From the NCBI RefSeq assembly GCF_900107775.1, contig NZ_FNRF01000004.1:248001-312000 (forward strand): a stretch of DNA of 64,000 bases, read 5' to 3'. The notes beneath the pieces are model-generated. The model was not told where the DNA came from. It saw only the letters and a list, made by a program, of their open reading frames with translations, and made no database searches. The stretch is from Xylanibacter ruminicola. Lineage in GTDB: Bacteria > Bacteroidota > Bacteroidia > Bacteroidales > Bacteroidaceae. Positions 46,991 to 55,797 of the stretch are shown one piece after another; positions within the stretch are counted from its first letter, which is position 1; every line of letters starts with the position of its first letter. The translations under genes were made by a program, and so were the position numbers.

Positions 46991-48670
46991 ATGGCATTAT
47001 TAGACTGGATTGTCATCGGTGCGTTCTGTTGTGCACTGATTGGCATTGTACTTTGGGTTATTTCACAGAAGAACAATAACTCAGCAGATTATTTCTTGGG
47101 AGGTAAGGACGCGACATGGATTGCTATCGGTGCGTCGATCTTTGCTTCAAACATCGGTTCAGAGCACCTGATTGGTTTGGCTGGAGCCGGTGCCTCATCA
47201 GGTATGGCTATGGCCCACTGGGAGATTCAGGGTTGGATGATCCTGATTCTGGGTTGGGTATTCGTACCATTCTACACCCGTTCGATGGTTTACACCATGC
47301 CTGAGTTCCTGGAGCGCCGCTACAACACTCAGAGCCGCACCATCCTCTCGGTAATCTCTCTGATCAGCTATGTACTCACCAAGGTTGCCGTTACGGTTTA
47401 TGCCGGTGGTCTGGTATTCCAGCAGGTATTCGGTATCGAGCAGCTCTGGGGTATCGACTTCTTCTGGATTGCTGCTATCGGTCTGGTAGTTATCACAGCT
47501 ATCTACACCATCTTCGGTGGTATGAAGAGTGTGCTCTACACCTCTGTTCTGCAGACTCCTATCCTGCTGCTCGGTTCACTCATCATCCTGGTACTTGGTT
47601 TCAAGGCCCTGGGCGGATGGGACGAGATGATGGCTGTTTGCGGTGCTGTTGATGCTAACGAGTATGGCGACAAGATGACTTCGCTGATTCGCGACAACCG
47701 CGATGCCAACTATCCTTGGTTGGGTGCCCTTATCGGTTCAGCTGTTATCGGTTTCTGGTACTGGTGTACCGACCAGTACATCGTTCAGCGTGTACTCTCT
47801 GGTAAGGATGAGAAAGAGGCTCGTCGTGGTACCATCTTCGGTGCTTACCTGAAGCTGCTGCCCGTATTCCTGTTCCTGATTCCTGGTATGATTGCCTTCG
47901 CTATGAGCACCAAGGGTATCACCCTGCCAAACGGCGAGGTATTTGTACTGAGCACTCCCGACGCAGCCTTCCCCACCCTCGTAGCTAAGTTGCTGCCTGC
48001 AGGTGTTAAGGGGCTGGTAGTTTGTGGTATCCTCGCAGCCCTGATGTCATCGCTGGCATCACTGTTCAATTCTTCAGCTATGCTGTTCACTATCGACTTC
48101 TGGAAGCGTCTGCGCCCAGAGACTCCTGAGAAGCAGCTGGTTCGTATTGGACAGATTGCAACTGTAGTTATCGTAATTCTGGGTATCCTGTGGATTCCCA
48201 TCATGCGTTCGGTAGGTAACGTTCTTTACAACTACCTGCAGGACGTACAGTCGGTACTGGCTCCTGGTATCGCAGCCGCCTTCCTGCTGGGTATCTGCTG
48301 GAAGCGTGCTACAGCCAAGGGTGGTCAGTGGGGCTTGCTCTCTGGTATCATCATCGGTTTGACCCGTCTGGGTGCTAAGGTTTACTATAGCAATGCTACC
48401 GATGCTGCCGACAGCTGGTTCAAGGCTGTGTTCTACGACTTCAACTGGTTGTTCTTCTGTGGTGTCATGCTGATTGTTTGCTGTCTGGTTGTAATTGTTG
48501 TATCGCTCTGCACCGAGGCTCCCGACGAGCAGAAGATTCAGGGTCTGGTATTCGGTACATCAACACCCGAGCAGATCGAGGCTACCCGTAATAGCTGGAA
48601 TAAGTGGGATGTATTCCATACCATCGTTATTCTGGGCTTCACAGTAGCTTTCTATATCTATTTCTGGTAA
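46991..48670 (+). CDS. sodium/solute symporter (SSS family), probably L-arabinose transporter
   Basis: 559 residues and about 14 membrane helices. NSADYFLGGKDATWIAIGASIFASNIGSEHLIGLAG is the SGLT-like N-terminus, and CGILAALMSSLASLFNSSAMLFTIDFW contains the conserved SSS sodium site region. It has the sequence type of SglT and is encoded directly before AraR and araD, as is the arabinose transporter of Bacteroides; galactose or glucose are less likely. Confidence 0.9.
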   Translation: MALLDWIVIGAFCCALIGIVLWVISQKNNNSADYFLGGKDATWIAIGASIFASNIGSEHLIGLAGAGASSGMAMAHWEIQGWMILILGWVFVPFYTRSMVYTMPEFLERRYNTQSRTILSVISLISYVLTKVAVTVYAGGLVFQQVFGIEQLWGIDFFWIAAIGLVVITAIYTIFGGMKSVLYTSVLQTPILLLGSLIILVLGFKALGGWDEMMAVCGAVDANEYGDKMTSLIRDNRDANYPWLGALIGSAVIGFWYWCTDQYIVQRVLSGKDEKEARRGTIFGAYLKLLPVFLFLIPGMIAFAMSTKGITLPNGEVFVLSTPDAAFPTLVAKLLPAGVKGLVVCGILAALMSSLASLFNSSAMLFTIDFWKRLRPETPEKQLVRIGQIATVVIVILGILWIPIMRSVGNVLYNYLQDVQSVLAPGIAAAFLLGICWKRATAKGGQWGLLSGIIIGLTRLGAKVYYSNATDAADSWFKAVFYDFNWLFFCGVMLIVCCLVVIVVSLCTEAPDEQKIQGLVFGTSTPEQIEATRNSWNKWDVFHTIVILGFTVAFYIYFW

Positions 48671-48684
48671 TAAAAAGTTAGAAT

Positions 48685-49359
48685 ATGACGTTTTATAACG
48701 AACATTCCAAGGTCTGGTTGTCGGTCGACTGCATCATCTTCGGTTTCGATGAAAAGAAACTGAAGGTGTTGATCGGTCGCCGCAAGATGGACCCGGGACG
48801 TGGCGAATGGAGCCTCTACGGAGGCTTCGTTGGCGCCACCGAAAGTGTGGACGAAGCTGCTTCGCGTACACTTTTTGAGCTGACAGGCTTGCGTAACATC
48901 TACATGCGCCAGATTGGTGCCTTTGGTAAGGTGGACCGCGACCCAGGCGAGCGCGTAGTATCAATTTCGTACTACGCCCTGATTAATGTGATGGATTACG
49001 ACGACAAGCTGCGCCAGGAGCATGGAGCCGAGTGGATCGACGTTGAAGAGATTCCACAGCTTTATTCCGACCACAACGAGATGGTAAGCAAGGCTCGCAA
49101 GCTGGTTCAGCAGAAAATGTCGCACGAACCCGTAGGCTTCAATCTGCTGCCCGATCTGTTCACACTCACCCAGTTGCAGACGCTCTACGAGGCCGTTTAT
49201 GGCACCGAGCTCGACAAGCGCAACTTCCGCAAGCGTGTCAAGGAGATGGACTTCATTGAGAAGACCGAACTGATTGACAAGAAAAGTTCAAAACGCGGCG
49301 CTTATCTCTATCGTTTTAATAAGCGCGCTTATAACGAAGATTCAAATTTCAAACTGTAA
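48685..49359 (+). CDS. araR: Nudix-fold arabinose regulator (AraR/NrtR type)
   Basis: 224 residues. The N-terminal 145 form a Nudix fold whose box reads [20 protein letters not shown]; two of the metal-binding acids are replaced (RT and EL in place of RE and EE), so hydrolysis is unlikely and ligand sensing is probable. The C-terminal 70 residues form a winged helix ([38 protein letters not shown]). This is the layout of the characterised Bacteroides AraR, which releases DNA with L-arabinose. It is encoded 15 bases after the transporter and 5 before araD. Confidence 0.9.
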   Translation: MTFYNEHSKVWLSVDCIIFGFDEKKLKVLIGRRKMDPGRGEWSLYGGFVGATESVDEAASRTLFELTGLRNIYMRQIGAFGKVDRDPGERVVSISYYALINVMDYDDKLRQEHGAEWIDVEEIPQLYSDHNEMVSKARKLVQQKMSHEPVGFNLLPDLFTLTQLQTLYEAVYGTELDKRNFRKRVKEMDFIEKTELIDKKSSKRGAYLYRFNKRAYNEDSNFKL

Positions 49360-49364
49360 GAACA

Positions 49365-50075
49365 ATGTTAGAAGAACTGAAAGAAAAAGTATTCAAGGCA
49401 AATCTCGACCTTGTAAAGCAGAACCTGGTAATCTTTACCTGGGGTAATGTCTCAGGTATCGACCGTGAAAAAGGACTTGTTGTTATCAAGCCCTCTGGTG
49501 TTGACTACGATGTAATGAAAGCCAGCGACATGGTTGTTGTTGATCTCGAGAGTGGTAAGGTAGTTGAAGGCGATCTCAACCCTTCGTCTGACACCCCTAC
49601 ACACCTTGTATTATATAAGGCATTCCCCAACATCCAGGGCGTGGTTCACACCCACTCTACCTATGCCACAGCTTTTGCGCAGGCTGGTAAGGATATCCCC
49701 AACATCGGTACAACGCATGCCGACTACTTCTACAAGGATATCCCTTGCACCCGCGATATGACCGAGGCTGAGGTTAAGGGCAACTACGAGTTAGAGACAG
49801 GTAACGTGATTGTAGATGAGATTCTGAACATCCGTAAGATTAACCCCGATCACACACCCGCTGTGCTGGTAAAGAATCACGGTCCTTTCTCATGGGGAAC
49901 CTCACCCGACAATGCCGTTTACAATGCTAAGGTGATGGAGCAGTGTGCCAAGATGGCCTTTGTAGCCTTCTCGGTTAATCCGAATCTCACCATGAATCCG
50001 CTGCTTGTTGAGAAGCACTACATGCGCAAGCACGGACCAAACGCCTACTACGGACAGAAGGGACAGAAACATTAA
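49365..50075 (+). CDS. araD: L-ribulose-5-phosphate 4-epimerase
   Basis: 236 residues, class II aldolase fold. [22 protein letters not shown] is the substrate loop; [16 protein letters not shown] gives the first zinc histidines and [12 protein letters not shown] the third. It converts L-ribulose-5-P to D-xylulose-5-P, the last step of arabinose entry into the pentose phosphate pathway. Confidence 0.95.
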   Translation: MLEELKEKVFKANLDLVKQNLVIFTWGNVSGIDREKGLVVIKPSGVDYDVMKASDMVVVDLESGKVVEGDLNPSSDTPTHLVLYKAFPNIQGVVHTHSTYATAFAQAGKDIPNIGTTHADYFYKDIPCTRDMTEAEVKGNYELETGNVIVDEILNIRKINPDHTPAVLVKNHGPFSWGTSPDNAVYNAKVMEQCAKMAFVAFSVNPNLTMNPLLVEKHYMRKHGPNAYYGQKGQKH

Positions 50076-50103
50076 TAATTAACTAAGAAACAATTATACG
50101 AAA

Positions 50104-51642
50104 ATGAAAGCATTTGAGAACTACGAAATTTGGTGGGTAACAGGCGCACAGCTCCTGTACGGAGGCGACGCTGTAGTTGCCGTTGACAGTCACTCTAAGG
50201 AGATGGTCGAGGGTTTGAACGCCTCAGGTAACATCCCCGTTAAGATTGTATATAAAGGTACAGCCAACAGCTCTAAGGAAGTAGAGCAGGTAATGCTGGC
50301 TGCCAACAACGACGAGAAGTGCGTAGGTATCATTACCTGGATGCACACCTTCTCGCCAGCAAAGATGTGGATCAAGGGTCTGCAGCAGTTGCAGAAGCCT
50401 CTGTGCCACTTCCACACACAATATAATGCCGAAATCCCCTGGAGCGAGATCGACATGGACTTCATGAACCTGAACCAGAGTGCTCACGGCGATATCGAGT
50501 TCGGACACATCTGCACTCGTATGCGTGTAGCCCGCAAGGTGGTTTGCGGTTACTGGAAGGATCAGAAGGCTCAGAAGCAGATTGCCGTTTGGGCTCGTGT
50601 AGCTGCTGGTGTAGCCGATGCTCATAACGTACGCTGCCTGATGTTCGGTATGAACATGAATAACGTAGCAGTTACCGATGGCGACCGTGTAGAGTTTGAG
50701 CAGCGCCTGGGTTACCACGTAGATTACTACCCCGTAAGCTCGCTGATGGAGTACTTCAAGAAAGTTACCGATGCCGAGGCCGACGCCCTGGTTGAGGAGT
50801 ACAAGAAGCTCTACACCATCAAGATCGACGAGAGCGGTGAGCAGGTTTACTGGGAGAAGGTAAAGAACGCAGCCAAGGCCGAGATTGCCCTGCGCCGCGT
50901 ACTGAAGGACGAGGGCGCTACTGCCTTCACCACCAACTTCGACGACCTTGGTGATGCTAACATCGACGATCCTAACTTCTGCGGTTTCGACCAGATTCCT
51001 GGTCTGGCTTCACAGCGCCTGATGCAGGAGGGATATGGTTTCGGTGCCGAGGGCGACTGGAAGACAGCCTGTCTGTATCGCACACTGTGGGTCATCCAGC
51101 AGGGCATGCCTACTGGTTGCTCATTCCTCGAGGACTACACACTGAACTTCGCTGGCGACCGCAGCTCTTGTCTGCAGAGCCACATGCTCGAGGTTTGTCC
51201 TCTGATTGCAACTGATAAGCCAAAGCTCGAGGTTCACTTCCTGGGCATCGGTATCCGCAAGCAGCAGACAGCCCGTTTGGTATTCACCTCAAAGACTGGC
51301 GCTGGTATCAAGGCTACCGTAGTTGATCTGGGTAACCGTTTCCGTCTGATCAGTCAGGAGGTTGAGTGCATCGAGCCACAGCCCATGCCAAAGCTGCCAG
51401 TAGCTTCAGCACTCTGGGTTCCACAGCCCACCTTCGAGATTGGTGCTGCAGCCTGGATTCTGGCCGGTGGTACTCACCACAGTGCCTTCTCTTACGACAT
51501 CACCGAGGAATACTGGGAGGATTTCGCCGAGATGACTGGCATCGAGTATGTTCGCATCAACAAGCAGACAAACATTGCCGACTTCAAGCAGACTCTCCGC
51601 AACAACGAGGTTTACTTCATGCTTAACAAGGCACTTCGTTAA
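50104..51642 (+). CDS. araA: L-arabinose isomerase
   Basis: 512 residues, of the usual AraA length. Family motifs are VTGAQLLYGGDAV at the N-terminus, TWMHTFSPAKMWIKGLQ, HFHTQYNAEIPW, MNLNQSAHGDIEFG, and the catalytic LMQEGYGFGAEGDWKTA with Glu; ILAGGTHHSAFSY carries the metal histidines. It isomerises L-arabinose to L-ribulose in the cytoplasm. araD precedes and the kinase follows. Confidence 0.97.
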   Translation: MKAFENYEIWWVTGAQLLYGGDAVVAVDSHSKEMVEGLNASGNIPVKIVYKGTANSSKEVEQVMLAANNDEKCVGIITWMHTFSPAKMWIKGLQQLQKPLCHFHTQYNAEIPWSEIDMDFMNLNQSAHGDIEFGHICTRMRVARKVVCGYWKDQKAQKQIAVWARVAAGVADAHNVRCLMFGMNMNNVAVTDGDRVEFEQRLGYHVDYYPVSSLMEYFKKVTDAEADALVEEYKKLYTIKIDESGEQVYWEKVKNAAKAEIALRRVLKDEGATAFTTNFDDLGDANIDDPNFCGFDQIPGLASQRLMQEGYGFGAEGDWKTACLYRTLWVIQQGMPTGCSFLEDYTLNFAGDRSSCLQSHMLEVCPLIATDKPKLEVHFLGIGIRKQQTARLVFTSKTGAGIKATVVDLGNRFRLISQEVECIEPQPMPKLPVASALWVPQPTFEIGAAAWILAGGTHHSAFSYDITEEYWEDFAEMTGIEYVRINKQTNIADFKQTLRNNEVYFMLNKALR

Positions 51643-51665
51643 TTGAAAATTGATAATTGACAATT

Positions 51666-53252
51666 ATGACAGCAAAAGAAACTATTCAGGCAGGTAAGGC
51701 CGTTCTCGGTATCGAGTTTGGCTCAACCCGCATAAAGGCCGTCCTCATCGACGAGGACAACGAGCCCATCGCACAGGGTTCACACGAGTGGGAAAACCAG
51801 TTGGTAGATGGTCTGTGGACCTACTCTACCGAGGCTGTATGGTACGGTCTGCAGGACTGCTATGCCGAGCTCCGCAAGGATGTTCTGAAGCAGTACGACT
51901 GTGAGATTGAAGCCCTGGCCGCCATCGGTTTCAGCGCTATGATGCACGGCTATATGGCCTTCAACAAGGACCAGCAGATTCTGGTTCCTTTCCGCACTTG
52001 GCGTAACACCAACACAGGTAAGGCAGCTGCCGAGCTCTCTCAGCTCTTCAACTACAACATCCCCCTGCGTTGGAGTATCTCGCACCTGTATCAGTGCATT
52101 CTCGACAACGAGGAGCACGTAGCCGACATCAAGTACCTCACCACCCTGGCTGGTTATGTTCACTGGCAGGTAACAGGCGAGTTTGTACTGGGCGTAGGCG
52201 ATGCTTCAGGTATGATTCCTGTTGATCCCGCTACCAAGACCTACGATGCCGAGATGGTTCGTAAGTTCGACGAGCTGATTGCACCAAAGGGCTTCTCATG
52301 GAAGTTGCTCGACATTCTGCCTAAGTCACTCAACGCTGGCGAGAACGCCGGTTTCCTCACTCCCGAGGGTGCTAAGAAACTCGACGTATCAGGCCACCTG
52401 AAGCCAGGCTGCCCCGTATGTCCTCCTGAGGGCGACGCCGGTACTGGTATGGTTGCCACCAACGCCGTTAAGCAGCGCACAGGTAACGTTTCAGCCGGAA
52501 CCTCATCATTCTCAATGATTGTGCTCGAGAAGCCACTCTCTAAGCCTTACGAGATGATTGATATGGTTACCACACCTGATGGTAGCCTCGTAGCTATGGT
52601 ACACTGTAACAACTGCACCAGCGACATCAACGCATGGGTAGGTTTGTTCAAGGAGTATCAGCAGCTGTTGGGGATCGAGGTTGATATGAACGAGCTCTAC
52701 GGCAAACTGTTTAACAAGGCCCTCGAGGGCGAGACCGACTGCGGTGGTCTGATGGCTTACAACTACGTATCAGGCGAGCCTGTAACAGGTCTGGCCGAGG
52801 GTCGTCCTATGTTCGTTCGCTCTGCTGGCGACAAGTTCAACCTGGCTAACTTTATGCGTGCCCACCTGTATGGCGCTATCGGCGTGCTGAAGATTGGTAA
52901 CGACATCCTGCTGAAGGAAGAGAAGATTAAGGTGGATCGTATCACCGGTCATGGTGGTTACTTCAAGACACCAGTTGTAGGTCAGCGCATGCTGGCTGCA
53001 GCCCTCAACTCACCTATCTCGGTGATGGAGACCGCTGGCGAAGGTGGTGCATGGGGTATCGCCCTGCTGGCTGCTTACCTGATTAAGAAGAATGGTAAGA
53101 ACCTGGCCGACTACCTCGAGGATGTAGTATTTGCCGGTAACACCGGTACCTCTGTAGCTCCTACCGCCGAGGATGTAGCTGGTTTCGAGAAGTATATCGA
53201 GAACTACAAGCGCTGTCTGCCTATCGAGCAGGCCGCTGTAGATAACAAGTAA
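51666..53252 (+). CDS. araB: FGGY-family L-ribulokinase
   Basis: 528 residues from the ATG at 51666; a TTG at 51657 is a less likely start. VLGIEFGSTRIKAVLIDED is the ATP-binding start, GFSAMMHGYMAF the sugar region, RTGNVSAGTSSFSMIV the second phosphate loop, and GHGGYFKTPVVGQRMLAAAL the C-terminal FGGY motif. The group is often labelled xylulokinase, but between araA and an arabinofuranosidase gene the substrate should be L-ribulose. The AT-rich gap before it repeats the word AATTGATAATTGACAAT also seen at 59102. Confidence 0.9.
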   Translation: MTAKETIQAGKAVLGIEFGSTRIKAVLIDEDNEPIAQGSHEWENQLVDGLWTYSTEAVWYGLQDCYAELRKDVLKQYDCEIEALAAIGFSAMMHGYMAFNKDQQILVPFRTWRNTNTGKAAAELSQLFNYNIPLRWSISHLYQCILDNEEHVADIKYLTTLAGYVHWQVTGEFVLGVGDASGMIPVDPATKTYDAEMVRKFDELIAPKGFSWKLLDILPKSLNAGENAGFLTPEGAKKLDVSGHLKPGCPVCPPEGDAGTGMVATNAVKQRTGNVSAGTSSFSMIVLEKPLSKPYEMIDMVTTPDGSLVAMVHCNNCTSDINAWVGLFKEYQQLLGIEVDMNELYGKLFNKALEGETDCGGLMAYNYVSGEPVTGLAEGRPMFVRSAGDKFNLANFMRAHLYGAIGVLKIGNDILLKEEKIKVDRITGHGGYFKTPVVGQRMLAAALNSPISVMETAGEGGAWGIALLAAYLIKKNGKNLADYLEDVVFAGNTGTSVAPTAEDVAGFEKYIENYKRCLPIEQAAVDNK

Positions 53253-53266
53253 TTTTTATCAACCAC

Positions 53267-54859
53267 ATGAAAAAGTTTATTTTTACCGCGACTATCGCAC
53301 TGGCTTTTGCCACATCGGCATCAGCCGCTGAAAATGTGAAAGCTACGGTTCATGCCGATCAGGCTGGAGCCAAGATCAACAAGGAGATCTACGGTCAGTT
53401 CTCCGAGCACCTGGGTAGCTGTATCTACGGTGGCCTCTGGGTTGGCGAGAACTCTCAGATTCCTAACATCAACGGTTATCGTAAGGATGTGTTCGAGGCT
53501 CTGAAGGCTCTGCAGATTCCTGTACTGCGCTGGCCAGGCGGTTGCTTTGCCGACGACTATCACTGGATGGACGGTATCGGTCCAAAGTCAGAGCGCCCCT
53601 CTTTGCGTAACAACAACTGGGGTGGCACCATCGAGGACAACTCGTTTGGTACCCACGAGTTCCTGAACCTGTGCGAGATGCTGGGTTGCGAGCCTTACAT
53701 CTCGGGTAACGTAGGTTCTGGTACCGTTAAGGAGATGGCACAGTGGGTTGAGTATATGACCAGCGATGGCGATACTCCAATGGCTCGTCTGCGCCGTGCT
53801 AACGGCCGTGAAAAAGCCTGGAAGGTAAAGTACTTCGGAATTGGTAACGAGGCCTGGGGCTGCGGTGGTAACATGAGTCCTGAGTACTACAGCGACGAGT
53901 TCCGTAAGTTCAACACCTACCTGCGCGATCAGGGTGGCAACCGTTTGTATCGTATTGCATCGGGTGCCAGCGACTATGATTACAACTGGACCAAGGTTTG
54001 TATGGATAAGATTGGTGCCCGCATGCAGGGTATCTCTCTGCACTACTACACCTGCACCGGTTGGAATGGTCCTAAGGGTTCGGCCATCAACTTCGATAAC
54101 GATCAGTACTACTGGGCACTGGGTAAGTGTTTGGAGATTGAGGAGGTAATCAAGAAGCACAAGGCCATCATGGACGAGAAGGATCCTCAGAACAACATCG
54201 GCCTGCTGGTTGATGAGTGGGGAACCTGGTGGGACGAGGAGCCCGGCACTATCCCTGGCCACCTGTACCAGCAGAACGCCCTGCGCGATGCCTTCGTAGC
54301 AGCTCTGAGTCTGAATGTGTTCCATAAGTACACCGACCGTGTAAAGATGGCTAACATCGCTCAGGTGGTTAACGTGCTGCAGTCGATGATTCTGACTGAT
54401 CAGGAGGGCACAGGCCACATGGTTCTCACCCCAACCTATCACGTATTCCAGATGTACACCCCATTCCAGGAGGCTACTTATCTGCCTGTTGATCTGCAGA
54501 GCGAGACTGTACAGTGCAGCACCGAGTACTGGAAGGAGAAGCAGAAGACCAGCGACAACACCACACGTCCTTGCCCACTGCTCTCTGCATCGGCAGCTAA
54601 GACCAAGGATGGCAGCATCGTTCTGGCCATCACAAACGTAAGTCTGGATAAGGATCAGACCGTAGATTTCAACTTCGCTGGTTTCAATGCCAAGCAGGTT
54701 AGCGGTCGCATCCTCACCTCAAAGAACGTAGCCGACTACAACGACTTTAATCATCCTAACGTGGTTGCTCCAAAGGAGTACAAGGACGCTAAGATTAAGA
54801 AGGGCGTGCTTACCATGAAGGTGCCAGCTAAGTCGATTGTTGTGGTAACGCTGAAATAA
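53267..54859 (+). CDS. GH51 alpha-L-arabinofuranosidase
   Basis: 530 residues with a Sec signal peptide (MKKFIFTATIALAFATSASA). GGCFADDYHWMDGIGP and GTHEFLNLCEMLG are GH51 motifs; FGIGNEAWGCGG gives the acid/base Glu195 and LLVDEWGTWW the nucleophile Glu317. The last 130 residues are the C-terminal beta-sandwich. It releases arabinose from arabinan or arabinoxylan fragments, probably in the periplasm, feeding the operon it ends. Confidence 0.95.
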   Translation: MKKFIFTATIALAFATSASAAENVKATVHADQAGAKINKEIYGQFSEHLGSCIYGGLWVGENSQIPNINGYRKDVFEALKALQIPVLRWPGGCFADDYHWMDGIGPKSERPSLRNNNWGGTIEDNSFGTHEFLNLCEMLGCEPYISGNVGSGTVKEMAQWVEYMTSDGDTPMARLRRANGREKAWKVKYFGIGNEAWGCGGNMSPEYYSDEFRKFNTYLRDQGGNRLYRIASGASDYDYNWTKVCMDKIGARMQGISLHYYTCTGWNGPKGSAINFDNDQYYWALGKCLEIEEVIKKHKAIMDEKDPQNNIGLLVDEWGTWWDEEPGTIPGHLYQQNALRDAFVAALSLNVFHKYTDRVKMANIAQVVNVLQSMILTDQEGTGHMVLTPTYHVFQMYTPFQEATYLPVDLQSETVQCSTEYWKEKQKTSDNTTRPCPLLSASAAKTKDGSIVLAITNVSLDKDQTVDFNFAGFNAKQVSGRILTSKNVADYNDFNHPNVVAPKEYKDAKIKKGVLTMKVPAKSIVVVTLK

Positions 54860-54862
54860 AAA

Positions 54863-54893
54863 ATTGCCTCGCACTTAAAATGTGCAAGGCAAT
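54863..54893 (-). terminator. terminator for the SGNH esterase gene, containing its stop codon
   Basis: ATTGCCT (54863-54869) with AGGCAAT (54887-54893), plus inner GCAC/GTGC; on the minus strand the stem is followed by TTTTTTATTT. The TAA of the esterase gene lies in the loop. On the plus strand there is no T-run, so it serves the arabinofuranosidase end less well. Confidence 0.75.
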
Positions 54894-55702
54894 GTAAGCA
54901 ACTGATAGTAAAGGGTACGGGCCAAGCGCTCGTGCCCTTTATCATTGGGATGCAGGCGGTCGTCCTCGGCACTCTTAAAGTACTGCGCGTGCTCGTCCAT
55001 CAGCGGGTACAGACCACTCATAGCGCCCCAGTCAATCACAGGCAGCGCCCAAATCTCACCAGCCTGTTTTACCGACTGCACGTAGGCATCCACATACTCA
55101 CCACACTGGTTGGTATAATCCTCGGTAGGCTGCCAGTTCTTGTCGTTGGCATAAAAGCCCGCACGGTGGATAGGTGTCAGCAGTATGATCTGCTTGGTGG
55201 GATACATACGCTTTACCTTATTTAATGCGATGTTGATACGTCCGCGATACGTACTGTCGGTCATCACCGGATAACGGTGCAAACGGTCCACGGGGTGCTT
55301 CTGCTCGTGTATGCCAGCCACAACCTTTTCGGGTTTCTGGGTAAACCATTCGCCTATGGGCACACCCGCATTGTAATCGTTGGTACCAATAAAAATCATA
55401 ATGGCATCAATGCTGTCGCCATGCTCCTCAAAGCATTTGTCAGCCTGTCGTGGGATATCATTCCACTGGCGCCCGCTCACACCATACACGTAAGGCTTGA
55501 TATCCAACCAATCAGCCAGATAGCCCCAGTATTTTATCTTCGAGCCACTGTTACGCGGGTCGGTAATCGAGTCGCCAAAGTAAGCCACACGCTTACCCTG
55601 CCAAGGATGTGTAAAAACGGTTTGCGACAAAGCCTGGATGGCAAAAGCAGCACACAGCAGCACCACCATCAATCGTAGTTGTAGATTAATTTTGTTGTAC
55701 AT
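54875..55702 (-). CDS. secreted SGNH/GDSL hydrolase
   Basis: About 275 residues from the ATG at 55702, just before the signal peptide (LMVVLLCAAFAIQALS). VAYFGDSITDP has the nucleophile Ser, VYGVSGRQWNDI the Gly, FIGTNDYNAG the Asn, and DDRLHPNDKGHERLA the Asp and His. These are carbohydrate esterases or related hydrolases; the convergent arabinofuranosidase and divergent GH3 suggest removal of acetyl or similar groups from plant polysaccharides. The reading frame could begin at a TTG at 55753, but that codon lies across the predicted promoter. Confidence 0.88.
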   Translation of the reverse strand: MYNKINLQLRLMVVLLCAAFAIQALSQTVFTHPWQGKRVAYFGDSITDPRNSGSKIKYWGYLADWLDIKPYVYGVSGRQWNDIPRQADKCFEEHGDSIDAIMIFIGTNDYNAGVPIGEWFTQKPEKVVAGIHEQKHPVDRLHRYPVMTDSTYRGRINIALNKVKRMYPTKQIILLTPIHRAGFYANDKNWQPTEDYTNQCGEYVDAYVQSVKQAGEIWALPVIDWGAMSGLYPLMDEHAQYFKSAEDDRLHPNDKGHERLARTLYYQLLTLPCTF

Positions 55703-55731
55703 CGTTATTAATTTGTTTTTATTATTCGCCG

Positions 55732-55769
55732 CAAAGGTAATACATTTTGCCAACTTTTTTGTACCTTTG
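55732..55769. promoter_or_regulatory. divergent -7 boxes between the SGNH and GH3 genes
   Basis: CAAAGGTA at 55732-55739 is TACCTTTG on the minus strand (SGNH gene). TACCTTTG at 55762-55769 on the plus strand serves the GH3 gene. Both match TAnnTTTG exactly. Confidence 0.6.
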
Positions 55770-55797
55770 CCCCAAAATTTTTAATTAAAACCCATTT

